Numbered from the stretch's first letter, positions 8,640 through 18,437 are shown. The stretch is DNA of 64,000 nucleotides from DASUGC01 sp035606665 (GCA_035606665.1 DATNEY010000008.1:1-64000); one strand, 5' to 3'. A program made the numbers and translations. The notes: a model not told the origin generated them from the letters alone.

Positions 8640-8972
8640 GGCTGGCTGTGTTCCTTCCGTGCGTTCTTCACCAAGGGCGGCGCAACCAGCGCGCCCTGAA
8701 ACGCCCAAGTATAACAAACGATTGGGGTTTTGGCCCCGCCGAAACCGAATCGGGTCCACCTGCGTCCAACGCCCACAGAGAGACGTAGATGTTGATGGGC
8801 CGACATGCGAGAGGTGAAGAAATGACACTCCCTTACCCATCGGGCGAAGGAGTTGTCAACTTTCCCAAGGATTCTCAGATTCGTATGATTGGCATTTTGT
8901 TTGCTTAGCGGTTGGCCAACAGTTGGGTACGGCCCGAACGGGCAGCGGAGCGGAGAAGGGAGTCAGGTAGTC
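8640..8972. other. 333-base intergenic region with divergent promoters, no clear gene
   Basis: This spacer separates rpmB (minus) from the DksA-type gene (plus). On the minus strand TATACT at 8713-8708 is a plausible -10 box about 70 bases upstream of rpmB. On the plus strand TATGAT at 8884-8889 could serve the downstream gene. A 28-codon ORF (8822-8908) preceded by GAGAGGTG exists but has no recognisable sequence, so it is not called. Confidence 0.4.
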
Positions 8973-9419
8973 ATGAAGGCACGCATCAAGACGGAAACCA
9001 TGGCGAAGGAGCGTTACGCCGAGCTCAAGGCGATTCTTGAGGAGCGACGTCGCGAGATCCTGAGCGAGGTGCAGGAGAAGATGCGCGATGTTCGCGCGGA
9101 GGGGGCGTCTGGCGAGGGCCAGGGCGTGCTCGACGCGGCCGAGGCGTCGGAAGCGGACATTCAGGACGACATCGAATTCGCGTTGATTCAGATGAAGTCC
9201 GAGACGCTCCACAAAATCAACGAAGCACTTTCGCGTCTGGACGAAGGCACCTTCGGGTACTGTTTCGAGTGCGGCGACGAGATTTCCGAGCGCCGGCTGC
9301 GCGCGCTGCCGTTTGCGGTGCGTTGCAAGGATTGCGAAGAGGCGAGAGAAGTGGCCGAGGAACGTGAGCGGGCAGTTTCGAGCCGCCGTTCCGGTGGTTA
9401 TCTCCTCGACTTGAACTAG
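8973..9419 (+). CDS. DksA/TraR-type C4 zinc-finger protein
   Basis: The 148-residue protein matches DksA/TraR regulators, which bind the secondary channel of RNA polymerase and often act with ppGpp. The N-terminal half is a charged coiled coil (about residues 10-90). The zinc finger near residues 95-125 has the pattern C-x2-C-x17-C-x2-C in FGYCFECGDEI...VRCKDCEEA. The start at 8973 gives the family length, and a second ATG nine codons on is possible. The acidic tip of the coiled coil is not a clear DxxDxA, so a housekeeping DksA role is uncertain. It lies upstream of lon and close to relA/spoT. Confidence 0.85.
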   Translation: MKARIKTETMAKERYAELKAILEERRREILSEVQEKMRDVRAEGASGEGQGVLDAAEASEADIQDDIEFALIQMKSETLHKINEALSRLDEGTFGYCFECGDEISERRLRALPFAVRCKDCEEAREVAEERERAVSSRRSGGYLLDLN

Positions 9420-9557
9420 ACACGGCGTCCTCCACCCGCGTGTGCAGGCTCCGCCGTCCGGCGGGTCTGCGCACGTCTACTGCGCCTCCCGCCACAACAT
9501 TCACCGCCCTCGGTCGACCGCACCAGTGCGGCCGTTGACGAGGGTCAAGGAGGCACG

Positions 9558-11984
9558 ATGAGCAGCGAGACCAGTCGCCCAGTCGAGCACGAGCGGTCGT
9601 TCACCGTTCCCGGTGACGTCCCGGCGCTGCCGCTTCGCGACACGGTTCTCTTTCCCAACTCGTTCATGCCGCTCGCCGTGGCCCGCGAGAGCTCTGTGAA
9701 GCTGATTGACGAAGCCATCGCCCAGGGCAAGGTCATCGGCGTCTTCACGCAGAAGGATCCGACGAGCGAGGAACCCGGGCAGGACGACCTGTACCCGATC
9801 GGGACGCTGACGCACATTCACAAGATGTTCAAGCTGCCGGACGGCAGCCTGCGCCTGATCGTGCAGGGCCTGACGCGGCTCGAGCTGAAACGTGTCGTCG
9901 AAACCAAGCCGTACCTCCGCGCGGAGGTCACCGAGGCGTTGGAAAGCCTACGGGAAACCGACGCCATCGAAATAGACGCGCTTCAGCGCAACGTGCGCCA
10001 GAACTTCCAGCAGGTCGTGCAACTGAGTCCGGTTCTCTCCGAGGACCTGAACGCGCTCGCCGCCAACATCAATGAGCCCGCTCGGCTGGCGGATTTCATC
10101 GCGTCGAATCTCAGCACCGTCAGCACCACGGCCAAGCAGGAGATGCTGGCCATGCTCGATATTCGCGAACGGATGGCCGAGCTCAATCGCATTCTCACCA
10201 AGGAGCTGGAAGTCCTCGAGCTCGGCTCGAAGATCCAATCCCAGGTGCAGTCCGAGGTCGGCAAGAACCAGCGCGAGTACTTCCTTCGGGAGCAGATGAA
10301 GGCCATCCAGAAGGAGCTCGGCGAAGGCGACGACCAGGCGAAGGAAATAGACGAGCTGCGGGAGCGCATCGAAGCCGCCGGCATGCCCGACGAAGTGAAG
10401 AAAGAAGCGACGAGGGAGCTCGATCGCCTGTCGAAGATGCCGTCCGCGGCCGCCGAGTACACGGTGGCGCGCACTTACATCGACTGGCTGGTCGCCGTGC
10501 CCTGGGCCAAGCGCACCGACGAGGACATCGACCTGTCGCGGACGAAGTCTGTGCTCGACGCCGATCACTCCGGCCTCGAACGGGCGAAGGACCGCATCCT
10601 CGAGTACCTGGCCGTGCGGAAGCTCAAACCGGACGTGAAGGGCCCCATCCTGTGCTTCGTCGGACCTCCCGGCGTGGGCAAGACCTCGCTCGCGCGCTCG
10701 ATCGCCAATTCGATTGGCCGCAAGTTCGTGCGGGCCTCGCTCGGCGGCATGCGGGACGAAGCGGAAATCCGCGGACACCGGCGTACCTACATCGGCGCCC
10801 TGCCGGGACAGATCATCCAGGGCCTGCGCCGCGTCGAGTCACGCAACCCGGTGTTCATCCTCGACGAGATCGACAAGCTCGGCACGGACTTCCGGGGCGA
10901 CCCGGCCTCCGCGCTGCTCGAGGTGCTCGATCCGGAACAGAACAATTCGTTCCGCGACCACTACCTCGACGTGCCGTTCGATCTGTCCGAGGTGCTCTTC
11001 ATCACGACGGCCAACGTCCTGGACACGATTCCGGCGCCCCTGCGCGACCGCATGGAAGTGCTGGAGATCGCCGGGTACACCGAGGAAGAGAAACTCCGGA
11101 TTGCGCGCGACCATCTCGTGGCCAAGCAGATCGCGAATCATGGCCTGGCCGAGACGCAGGTGACGTTCGATGACGATGCCCTACGGGCGGTCATCCGCGG
11201 CTACACCCGCGAGGCGGGCGTCCGTAATCTCGAGCGCGAGGTCGGCGCAATCTGCCGAAAAGTCGCGCGGCGTCGGGCCGAGGGCAACCTCGCGCCTGTT
11301 GTCGTCACCCGAGCCGTCGTCGAGGATCTTCTCGGGGCTCCGCGTCACATGGACGAGGAGATGAAGGACCGCACTCGTGACCCGGGCGTTGCCATTGGTC
11401 TCGCGTGGACGCCCGTCGGTGGTGAGGTGCTCTTCGTCGAGTGCTCGCGCATGGCCGGCAGCAGCCAGTTGACGATCACCGGGCAGCTGGGTGACGTCAT
11501 GAAGGAGTCAGCGAGGATCGCGCTGTCCTGGTTCCGCGCGAACGCCTCCCGGTACGGCGTCGACGCCCAGTTCTACAAGGACGCCGAGATTCACCTTCAC
11601 GTTCCCGCGGGCGCCATCCCGAAGGACGGCCCGTCGGCCGGCGTGACGATGGTGACGGCGCTGGCTTCGGCCCTGACAGGACGTCCGGTGCGCGCTGACC
11701 TCGCGATGACGGGTGAGATCACCCTGTCCGGCCGCGTCCTTCCGGTAGGCGGCATCAAGGAAAAAGTGCTGGCCGCACGGCGTGCGGGGCTCAACACGGT
11801 GATTCTGCCGAGACAGAACGCCAAGCACGTCAACGAGGATCTGACCGAGGAGCTTCGCCGTGGACTGACCGTCTACTACGTCGATGAAATGGACGAGGTT
11901 CTGAAGCTTGCGCTGCAACCGACGGCGTCGGCCAAACAGACGGACGGACGCGGCGACGACGGACGACGGCTGAGTCTCGCTTAG
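9558..11984 (+). CDS. lon: ATP-dependent protease La
   Basis: The 808-residue Lon protease degrades misfolded and regulatory proteins in the cytoplasm. The N-terminal substrate-binding domain begins VPALPLRDTVLFPNSFMPL (about residues 20-215), followed by a coiled-coil linker. The AAA+ module (about 315-590) has Walker A GPPGVGKTS, Walker B VFILDEIDKL and the sensor region. The C-terminal protease domain has the catalytic Ser in PKDGPSAGV (about residue 692) and the catalytic Lys in GGIKEKVLAA (about 735). AAGGAGG lies just before the ATG. The length and all motifs are standard. Confidence 0.97.
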   Translation: MSSETSRPVEHERSFTVPGDVPALPLRDTVLFPNSFMPLAVARESSVKLIDEAIAQGKVIGVFTQKDPTSEEPGQDDLYPIGTLTHIHKMFKLPDGSLRLIVQGLTRLELKRVVETKPYLRAEVTEALESLRETDAIEIDALQRNVRQNFQQVVQLSPVLSEDLNALAANINEPARLADFIASNLSTVSTTAKQEMLAMLDIRERMAELNRILTKELEVLELGSKIQSQVQSEVGKNQREYFLREQMKAIQKELGEGDDQAKEIDELRERIEAAGMPDEVKKEATRELDRLSKMPSAAAEYTVARTYIDWLVAVPWAKRTDEDIDLSRTKSVLDADHSGLERAKDRILEYLAVRKLKPDVKGPILCFVGPPGVGKTSLARSIANSIGRKFVRASLGGMRDEAEIRGHRRTYIGALPGQIIQGLRRVESRNPVFILDEIDKLGTDFRGDPASALLEVLDPEQNNSFRDHYLDVPFDLSEVLFITTANVLDTIPAPLRDRMEVLEIAGYTEEEKLRIARDHLVAKQIANHGLAETQVTFDDDALRAVIRGYTREAGVRNLEREVGAICRKVARRRAEGNLAPVVVTRAVVEDLLGAPRHMDEEMKDRTRDPGVAIGLAWTPVGGEVLFVECSRMAGSSQLTITGQLGDVMKESARIALSWFRANASRYGVDAQFYKDAEIHLHVPAGAIPKDGPSAGVTMVTALASALTGRPVRADLAMTGEITLSGRVLPVGGIKEKVLAARRAGLNTVILPRQNAKHVNEDLTEELRRGLTVYYVDEMDEVLKLALQPTASAKQTDGRGDDGRRLSLA

Positions 11985-12000
11985 CAACCTGTACGTTGCC

Positions 12001-12534
12001 TCATCTGTCGAGCAGCGTCAGTCCCACGACTGTCTTCATATCGATGACCTGACCCCGCGCGATGAGCCGGCGCACTTGCGCCAGCGTGAAGGTGCGCGGC
12101 TCGAGTTGCTCATCCGGATCGAGCGCGGGTGGGCGCCGCGGCGTCCGCAGGTCCGCGCACCGGAAGAAGATCATCGCTTCATCGCAGAAGCCGGGCGTCG
12201 GATAGAACTCGCCGAGCCGCTCGATCCTGCCGGGTGTCAGACCGATTTCTTCGGAGCACTCCCGGCGGGCGGCAACGCGCGCCGACTCGCCCGGGTCGAG
12301 CGTGCCCGCGGGCAACTCCCAGATCCAGCGGCCGATGGCGTACCGATATTGCCGGACCAGGATCACTTCACGACGCGACGGCTGTGGAATGAGGACGACC
12401 GATCCGCGGTGCCGGACGATGTCGAGTGTCGCGGTGCGTCCATTCGGCAGCCTGACGCGATCCGACTCCACGCGAAAGACGCGGCCTGTGAAGGGTACGG
12501 TACGGTTGAGGCGTTTCGGCGATTTGGAACTCAC
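12001..12534 (-). CDS. Nudix hydrolase, ADP-ribose pyrophosphatase type
   Basis: The 177-residue Nudix protein probably splits ADP-ribose or related nucleotide sugars into AMP and a phospho-sugar. The Nudix box G-x5-E-x7-RE-x2-EE-x-G is complete (GTLDPGESARVAARRECSEEIG). FYPTPGFCDEAMIFF downstream is typical of the ADP-ribose subfamily. The GTG start overlaps the rluD stop by 4 bases, so it is the last gene of the ileS-lspA-lgt-rluD operon. A second, related Nudix gene is present near 55.8 kb. Confidence 0.88.
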   Translation of the reverse strand: MSSKSPKRLNRTVPFTGRVFRVESDRVRLPNGRTATLDIVRHRGSVVLIPQPSRREVILVRQYRYAIGRWIWELPAGTLDPGESARVAARRECSEEIGLTPGRIERLGEFYPTPGFCDEAMIFFRCADLRTPRRPPALDPDEQLEPRTFTLAQVRRLIARGQVIDMKTVVGLTLLDR

Positions 12535-13541
12535 TCGCGGGACTCCTTGTCTGGCTTCATCGAGGCTCTTCTCAACAGGTCGAGTACCTGGCTCAGGTCC
12601 GGCGCGAGCGGCGCCTCGACGTCGACGATCTCGCCCGTCGTCGGCTGCGCGAATACGAGTCTCGCCGCGTGAAGAAACGGCCGCTTCAGCCGGGCAATCG
12701 GCGCCAGCCTCGGCGGCACGCTGTGCCTGCCGCCGCCGTAGAGCTCGTCCGCGACGACCGGGTGGCCGGCCTCGCTGAGGTGGACGCGGATCTGATGCGT
12801 TCGGCCAGTACCGATAGCCACGCGCACGAACGACACGCCGCCGAGCGGTTCGGCCTCGAGTACCCGGGTTTCGGCCGAGCGCGCGCGCCGTGCACGCGTC
12901 GACATCTTCTGCCGCCGGCGCGGGTCGCGCCCGATCGGTTGCGTCATCGTCAGGCCGGGCCGCACGGAACCCCAGACGAGGGCGAGGTACTCCTTGGTCA
13001 CCGCCCGATCTTGAAACTGCTTCGATAGTGACCGGTGCGCTGCGTCGGTCTTGGCGACTACGAGGACGCCGGACGTGCCGCGGTCCAGGCGATGCACGAT
13101 GCCGGGCCGCTCGACGCCGCCGATACCCGAGAGTCCCTTCAGGTGGTGGAGCAGGGCATTGACGAGCGTGCCGGCCGCATGTCCGGCGCCAGGATGCACG
13201 ACGAGTCCCGCCGGCTTGTCGATGGCCGCGAGGTCGTCGTCTTCGTAAAGAATCCCGATCGGGATGGCCTCGGCCGCCGGTGCTGCCGCCGAGACACCGG
13301 GAATCTCGACGTCGACCACGAGACCGTCCCAGACTTCGAGAGCGGGCTTCGGTTGCCCCTCGGACAGCGTGACGTGCCCATCGGTGATGAGTTTCTGCGC
13401 CTGCGATCTGGAGAGCTGCGGCAGGCGCGCAACGACGAAACGATCCAGCCGTTCGCCCTCGTCGCCTGCCGTGACAGCCAGCCGGGCCCGTTCGATTCGC
13501 TCCGCTCGCTCAGGGCTGGCCCGCTCAGCGTCCGGCGACAT
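12531..13541 (-). CDS. rluD: Ribosomal large-subunit pseudouridine synthase, RluD family
   Basis: The 336-residue enzyme isomerises uridines to pseudouridine in 23S rRNA. An S4 RNA-binding domain lies near residues 25-85 (RLDRFVVARLPQLSRSQAQKLI). The catalytic domain contains the signature HRLDRGTSGVLVVAKT with the nucleophilic Asp, and the GRTHQIRVHL motif. Length and order match RluA/RluD enzymes. It starts one base after the lgt stop and overlaps the downstream Nudix gene by 4 bases. Confidence 0.92.
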   Translation of the reverse strand: MSPDAERASPERAERIERARLAVTAGDEGERLDRFVVARLPQLSRSQAQKLITDGHVTLSEGQPKPALEVWDGLVVDVEIPGVSAAAPAAEAIPIGILYEDDDLAAIDKPAGLVVHPGAGHAAGTLVNALLHHLKGLSGIGGVERPGIVHRLDRGTSGVLVVAKTDAAHRSLSKQFQDRAVTKEYLALVWGSVRPGLTMTQPIGRDPRRRQKMSTRARRARSAETRVLEAEPLGGVSFVRVAIGTGRTHQIRVHLSEAGHPVVADELYGGGRHSVPPRLAPIARLKRPFLHAARLVFAQPTTGEIVDVEAPLAPDLSQVLDLLRRASMKPDKESRE

Positions 13542-13542
13542 C

Positions 13543-14319
13543 TCAGGCCGTCCGGCTGGCGTTCTTCAAACGAATCAGCATGATGACGGCGATTGGCGCC
13601 AGGGCGAGCGACACGAACTGCGACGTCGACACCCCGAGAATGATGCCGCGGTTGTCATCGCGAAAGATCTCGACGATGAACCGCGCGATTGAATAGAGCA
13701 ACATGTAGAGCCACCACGTGCGGCCAGGATAGGACTTGCCTCGCCGTTCGAGAACAAGCAACACCAGCAGAATCAGCGCTTCGGCGCCCGCGTCGTAGAG
13801 CTGCGTCGGATGGAGCGGAATGCCGAGCGGCGTGCCTGCACTCGCGGCCGCCACCGGGCTCGTGAATGTGACGCCCCACGGCAAGTCCGTCGGCCGGCCG
13901 TAGCAGCAGCCCGCGAGGAAGCAACCGAACCGTCCAATGATGTGTCCGAGCGCGACGCCCGGCGCGTACATGTCAGCCGCACCCCAGACCGGCAGTTTGT
14001 AGCGCCGGACGAGCACCAGCCCGACGAGCAGCGCCCCGATCAGGCCCCCGTAGAAGACGCCGCCGACGCGAACAAGCGACAGCAGCTCCTTCGGGTGCTC
14101 CCGGAAGTAGCTGAAATCCACGACGACCAGCATCAACTTCGCGCCGACGAGGGCCGCGATGATGAGATAGATCCCGAGATCCATGATGCGCGCGGCGTCG
14201 AGGCCCGCGCGCCGCGCACGCATCACGGCCAGCTGCAGGCCGGCCAGGTAGGCGACGGCCAGCAGGACGCCGTAGGCATAGACCGGCCAGTCGCCGATTT
14301 CAAACAGAACGGGATGCAT
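13543..14319 (-). CDS. lgt: Prolipoprotein diacylglyceryl transferase
   Basis: Lgt transfers diacylglycerol from phosphatidylglycerol to the lipobox cysteine of prolipoproteins in the inner membrane. The 258-residue protein has about seven membrane segments. The Lgt signature is visible as GHIIGRFGCFLAGCCYGRPTDLPWG with the essential Arg, and VGGVFYGGLIGA holds the substrate-facing loop. It overlaps lspA by 20 bases, so lipoprotein lipidation and signal-peptide cleavage are encoded side by side. Several lipoprotein candidates occur in the window. Confidence 0.95.
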   Translation of the reverse strand: MHPVLFEIGDWPVYAYGVLLAVAYLAGLQLAVMRARRAGLDAARIMDLGIYLIIAALVGAKLMLVVVDFSYFREHPKELLSLVRVGGVFYGGLIGALLVGLVLVRRYKLPVWGAADMYAPGVALGHIIGRFGCFLAGCCYGRPTDLPWGVTFTSPVAAASAGTPLGIPLHPTQLYDAGAEALILLVLLVLERRGKSYPGRTWWLYMLLYSIARFIVEIFRDDNRGIILGVSTSQFVSLALAPIAVIMLIRLKNASRTA

Positions 14320-14932
14320 GCGGTTTCACCAGTAGCAGATCGGCGAAGACGAGAATCGCCCCGATTGAAATTGAGGCGTCGGCGACGTTGATCGCCCAGA
14401 AGTGCCACGTGCCCCAGTAGACATCGAAAAAATCCAGCACGTAGCCCTGCAGCGCGCGGTCGAGCAGGTTGCCGATCGCGCCGCCCAGAATCATCGAGAG
14501 TCCGAGCCGCGCCAGGCGTTCCTCGCGCCGGACGTAGTTGGCGTAGTAGGCAATCCCCAGCAGGGCGCCCACCGCCAGGGCCGTCGTCAACACCCACTTG
14601 TAGGGTAGATCGATCGTGTTCAGCAGGCCGAACGCGACGCCTTCGTTCCGCACGTGCACAAGATCGATGAATCCGGGTACGAGCGGCCGTGTTTCGAACA
14701 GGGGAACAGCGCCACGCACCATCACCTTCGTAATCTGGTCGATCGCGATCAGCGCGAGGGCGAAGCGCCAGAACAGTCCGCTCCGTCCTGCAGGTTCTGC
14801 GCCTGCTGACGACAGCGCGTCCTGCGCCGGCGGGATGGGGCCGTCGGCCTCAGCCACGGCGGCAACGCCGTCATCTGCCGGCGGCGAGACCGCCGCGTCG
14901 TCTGGTTGTGCGTTCTGATCGTCAGCGTGCAT
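14300..14932 (-). CDS. lspA: Lipoprotein signal peptidase (signal peptidase II)
   Basis: LspA is the aspartic protease that removes signal peptides from lipidated prolipoproteins. The start at 14932 (MHADDQNAQ) is chosen because it overlaps the ileS end by only 11 bases and follows a G-rich ribosome-binding site; 210 residues result. The first about 60 residues are an unusual acidic Ala/Pro-rich extension. The membrane core begins near residue 63. Catalytic aspartates are in GNLLDR and NVADASISIG. It lies between ileS and lgt, a common arrangement. Confidence 0.93.
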   Translation of the reverse strand: MHADDQNAQPDDAAVSPPADDGVAAVAEADGPIPPAQDALSSAGAEPAGRSGLFWRFALALIAIDQITKVMVRGAVPLFETRPLVPGFIDLVHVRNEGVAFGLLNTIDLPYKWVLTTALAVGALLGIAYYANYVRREERLARLGLSMILGGAIGNLLDRALQGYVLDFFDVYWGTWHFWAINVADASISIGAILVFADLLLVKPHASRSV

Positions 14933-17708
14933 TGCCCCCCGCCGTTTCAACTGCGCTGGCACACCGATCGCAGACGCCTGTCGCGGCGCCAGCGGCCGTG
15001 AGGCGATCCACGAAACGCCAGCATCGTGGACACTTCTCACCGGCTGCGGCCGTCACCGTCACGGCCGGCGCCGCGTTCTGGTGCCGTTCAACGCGGACGC
15101 CCGAGGTGATGAAGAACATTTCAAGGTCGTCGTCGTATTTGTCCAGCAGATCCGCAAGCTCACCAGACGCCGCGATCGTGACGTTCGCGGACAGCGCATT
15201 CCCGATTTCCTTGCGCTGTCTCGCGCCTTCAAGGGCGGCGTTCACGGCGCCGCGCAGATCGAGCAGCTGCCGCCACTCTGCATCGAGCGGCGCATCCCGC
15301 CAGGCCGTGAGATCCGATACAGGCGGGAACGTCGCGAGGTGCACCGAGGACTCGCGGTTGCCCGGTAATTGCCGCCAGATCTCGTCGGCGGTGATCGACA
15401 GGATCGGGGCCAGCAGTCTCGCGAGGCCGTCGGCGATGATCAGGACGGCCGTTTGGGCGGACCGGCGCTCGAGTGAATTCGCGCCGAACGTGTAGAGTCG
15501 ATCCTTGGAGACATCCAGGTAGAACGCGCTCAGATCGACGGTCACGAACTCATTGATCCCGTGGAAGATCGTCTGAAAGTTGTAGTTTTCGTACGCCTGT
15601 TCGACGTCGAGTGCGAGACGCGCATAGGAAGATAGGGCGAACCGATCCACGGCAAGCATCCGGTCGCGGTCGACGGCGTCCCGCGCGGGATCGAAGTCGT
15701 ACAGATTCGACAACAGATAGCGGAACGTGTTGCGGATCTTCCTGTATGCCTCGATTGTCCGTGCCAGGACTTCCTTGCCGAGGCGAACCTCGTCCCGGTA
15801 ATCCACCATCGACACCCAGAGCCGAAGCACCTCGGCGCCGCTGTCCTTGATGACCTGCTGCGGAGACACCACGTTGCCGAGCGACTTCGACTGTTTGCGC
15901 CCGTGCTCGTCGACGACGAAGCCGTGCGTGAGCACGGACTTGTACGGCGCGTGGCCACGCGTGCCCACACCGATGAGCAGCGACGACTGAAACCAGCCGC
16001 GGTACTGGTCGGTGCCTTCGAGGTACATGTCGGCAGGCCAGGAGAGATCGGCCCGAGGCTGCAGCACCGCCTGATGGCTCGAGCCCGAATCGAACCAGAC
16101 ATCGAGAATGTCGCGCTCGCGATCGAACGTCGCTCCGCCGCACTTCGCGCAGGCAAAGCCCTGAGGCACGAACTCCGCGGTATCGAGCTCATACCAGGCG
16201 TCCGCGGACGTGCGTTCGAAGACCTGCGCTGCCTTCTCGACGATCTCCGACGTCAGCCACGACGCGCCGCAGCCCTGGCAACCGAGCGCGGGAATTGGTA
16301 CACCCCAGGCGCGCTGGCGCGAGATGCACCAGTCGGGCCGCGTGGTGAACATGCCGACCATCCGTTCGCGGCCCCACTCGGGGATCCAACGCACGGCGTC
16401 GGCTTCGGATACTGCGGCCGCGCGCAGGCTCTCCATGCTGATGAACCATTGCGGCGTGGCCAGGAAGATCACGGGCGAATGGCAGCGCCAGCAGTGCGGA
16501 TAGGAATGCTGAAAGTCGGACCGGTGCCAGAGACGTCCGCGCTCGGCAAGCGCGGCCTCCACCACCGGATTGGCCTCGAAGACCTTGAGTCCGGCCACCA
16601 GGCCCACGTCCTGTCCAAACCGCCCGTTGGTCGCGATCGGAACGTAGATATCCAGTCCGTACCGCTGGCCGACCGCGAAGTCGTCCGCGCCGTGACCGGG
16701 AGCCGTGTGGACCACGCCCGTGCCCTGCTCGAGCGTGACGTGCTCGCCCAGAACCGCCACGGAGTCACGGTCGTAAAGTGGGTGCCGGAATCGGATCTGC
16801 TCGATCGTCCGTCCCTTGAACGTCGCGACTTCAGCGCCGAGCGCCCTGCCGGTGGCGGCCGTCACCCTCGTCGTCAACTCTTTGGCGACGATGACGGCGC
16901 GACCCTCGAACTCGTACGCGCCGTACTCGAAGTCCGGGTGGAAGGCGAGCGCCAGATTCGCCGGAATGGTCCACGGAGTCGTCGTCCAGATCAGCGCCGT
17001 GACATCGCGGCCTGCAAGCGCAGGCACTCGCGACGCGAGCGCGCCCGCATCCTCGGAAGCCAGCGGGAACTCGACGTAGATCGACGGCGACGTGTGATTC
17101 TCGTACTCGACTTCGGCCTCGGCGAGCGCGGTGCGGTCGCGCAGGCACCAATGAACCGGTTTCTTCCCTTTGTAGACGAGTCCCTGTTCGACGAATCGGC
17201 CGAGCGCGCGCACGATCGCCGCCTGATACGACGGCTTCATCGTCAGGTAGGGATCTTCCCAGGCGCCCAGAATGCCGAGACGCTTGAAATCCTCGCGCTG
17301 CGAGTCGACGAATTTCTCCGCATAGGCGCGGCACGCCCGGCGGAATTCCACGGGCGACCGGTCCTTGTCCGGCGCGTGCTTTTCCTTCTCGACGTTGAGC
17401 TCGATCGGCAGGCCATGACAGTCCCAGCCAGGCACGTACGGCGCGTCGAAACCGGCCATCGAGCGCGACTTGATCACGAGATCCTTGAGGATCTTGTTCA
17501 TCGCGTGGCCAATGTGAATCTGGCCGTTCGCGTACGGCGGTCCGTCGTGCATGACGAAGCGCGGCGCCCCACGGCGAGCGTCCCGAATGGCGGCGTACAG
17601 GCCCGCGGACTCCCAGCGGGCGATCGTGGCCGGTTCGGTCGCCGGAAGGTTCGCCTTCATCGGGAAGTCGGTCCGCGGCAGGTTGAGGGTGTCTTTCCAG
17701 TCGCTCAT
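14922..17708 (-). CDS. ileS: Isoleucyl-tRNA synthetase
   Basis: The class I synthetase charges tRNA-Ile and edits valine. The start at 17708 (MSDWKDTLNLP) is the family N-terminus and gives 928 residues; the frame stays open upstream without support. The ATP site has the HIGH-type motif in PPYANGQIHIGHAMNK and the KMSKS-type loop KQSKSLGNV. The CP1 editing domain has TTPWTIPANLAL. The C-terminus carries a zinc knuckle, CPRCWRF with CDRC. It heads an operon with lspA, lgt, rluD and a Nudix gene. The promoter region is shared with a divergent HAD gene. Confidence 0.96.
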   Translation of the reverse strand: MSDWKDTLNLPRTDFPMKANLPATEPATIARWESAGLYAAIRDARRGAPRFVMHDGPPYANGQIHIGHAMNKILKDLVIKSRSMAGFDAPYVPGWDCHGLPIELNVEKEKHAPDKDRSPVEFRRACRAYAEKFVDSQREDFKRLGILGAWEDPYLTMKPSYQAAIVRALGRFVEQGLVYKGKKPVHWCLRDRTALAEAEVEYENHTSPSIYVEFPLASEDAGALASRVPALAGRDVTALIWTTTPWTIPANLALAFHPDFEYGAYEFEGRAVIVAKELTTRVTAATGRALGAEVATFKGRTIEQIRFRHPLYDRDSVAVLGEHVTLEQGTGVVHTAPGHGADDFAVGQRYGLDIYVPIATNGRFGQDVGLVAGLKVFEANPVVEAALAERGRLWHRSDFQHSYPHCWRCHSPVIFLATPQWFISMESLRAAAVSEADAVRWIPEWGRERMVGMFTTRPDWCISRQRAWGVPIPALGCQGCGASWLTSEIVEKAAQVFERTSADAWYELDTAEFVPQGFACAKCGGATFDRERDILDVWFDSGSSHQAVLQPRADLSWPADMYLEGTDQYRGWFQSSLLIGVGTRGHAPYKSVLTHGFVVDEHGRKQSKSLGNVVSPQQVIKDSGAEVLRLWVSMVDYRDEVRLGKEVLARTIEAYRKIRNTFRYLLSNLYDFDPARDAVDRDRMLAVDRFALSSYARLALDVEQAYENYNFQTIFHGINEFVTVDLSAFYLDVSKDRLYTFGANSLERRSAQTAVLIIADGLARLLAPILSITADEIWRQLPGNRESSVHLATFPPVSDLTAWRDAPLDAEWRQLLDLRGAVNAALEGARQRKEIGNALSANVTIAASGELADLLDKYDDDLEMFFITSGVRVERHQNAAPAVTVTAAAGEKCPRCWRFVDRLTAAGAATGVCDRCASAVETAGGNAR

Positions 17709-17728
17709 GAGGACAGCACGAACCATCA

Positions 17729-17737
17729 TTCTATAAT
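17729..17737. promoter_or_regulatory. Overlapping divergent -10 boxes of ileS and the HAD gene
   Basis: The bases ATTCTATAAT contain TATAAT on the plus strand (17732-17737) and TAGAAT on the minus strand (17734-17729). The plus box lies 7 bases before the GTG at 17745, so that transcript would be leaderless. The minus box is 20 bases upstream of the ileS ATG. The two promoters physically overlap and should compete. Confidence 0.6.
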
Positions 17738-17744
17738 TGGGCCG

Positions 17745-18437
17745 GTGCCACGCACCGCTGCCGTCTTCTTCGACGTCGATTTCACCCTCATTCATCCAGG
17801 TCCGCGATTCCAGGGCGTGGGCTATCAGGAAAGCTGCGCGCAGTACGGGATCTGCCTCGACGCCTCACGGTTCGAGGCGGCCGTGGCGGGCGCACACGGC
17901 CTCCTGGACTCCGAGGATCTGCTCTACGACGACGCCGTGTTCGTGCGGTACACGCAGCGGATCATCGAGCTCATGGGCGGCACGGGCGCCCACGTAGAGA
18001 CGGTGGCGAAGGAGATCTACGAGGATTGGGCCGAACACCGTCATTTCGAGCTCTACGATGATGTGCCGTCTGCCCTGCGTGAACTGCGCGCGCACGGACT
18101 CAGGATCGGGCTGATTTCGAATTCTCATCGGCCGCTGCGGTCGTTCGAGACGCATTTCGGCCTGGACGGCCTGATTGACGTCACCATTTCCTCGTACGAC
18201 CACGGCTTCATGAAGCCGCACCGCAGCATCTTCGAGGCCGCGCTGAGAGAAATGGCCGTGGCGCCGGAGGAGGCCGCCATGGTGGGCGACAGCCTTGCGC
18301 ACGACGTGGCCGGAGCTGAGCAGGCAGGAATGAAGGGCATCCTCCTCGCCAGGAACGGACCGCCCGCCGCCGCGACCGCGGATATCGCGGTGATTCGATC
18401 GCTCGGGGAACTGCCGGCCCTGCTGGTGCGCCCATGA
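17745..18437 (+). CDS. HAD-superfamily phosphatase
   Basis: The 230-residue haloacid-dehalogenase-type hydrolase probably dephosphorylates a small metabolite. The nucleophile motif is FFDVDFTLIHPG near the N-terminus, motif II is LISNS, and motif III/IV is KPHRSIF with GDSLAHDVAGAEQAGM. The cap domain (about residues 20-90) is helical. I place the start at the GTG at 17745, 8 bases after a perfect TATAAT, which implies a leaderless mRNA. The much longer open frame upstream is antisense to ileS. The stop overlaps the next start as ATGA. The substrate is unknown. Confidence 0.87.
   Translation: MPRTAAVFFDVDFTLIHPGPRFQGVGYQESCAQYGICLDASRFEAAVAGAHGLLDSEDLLYDDAVFVRYTQRIIELMGGTGAHVETVAKEIYEDWAEHRHFELYDDVPSALRELRAHGLRIGLISNSHRPLRSFETHFGLDGLIDVTISSYDHGFMKPHRSIFEAALREMAVAPEEAAMVGDSLAHDVAGAEQAGMKGILLARNGPPAAATADIAVIRSLGELPALLVRP

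Noticed and set aside
8822..8908. 28-codon ORF with a fair ribosome-binding site
   Set aside because: No recognisable sequence, and only one weak line of support.
15903..17744. Long 5' extension of the HAD gene frame
   Set aside because: It is antisense to ileS; the HAD motifs begin only after 17745, where a promoter and start codon fit.
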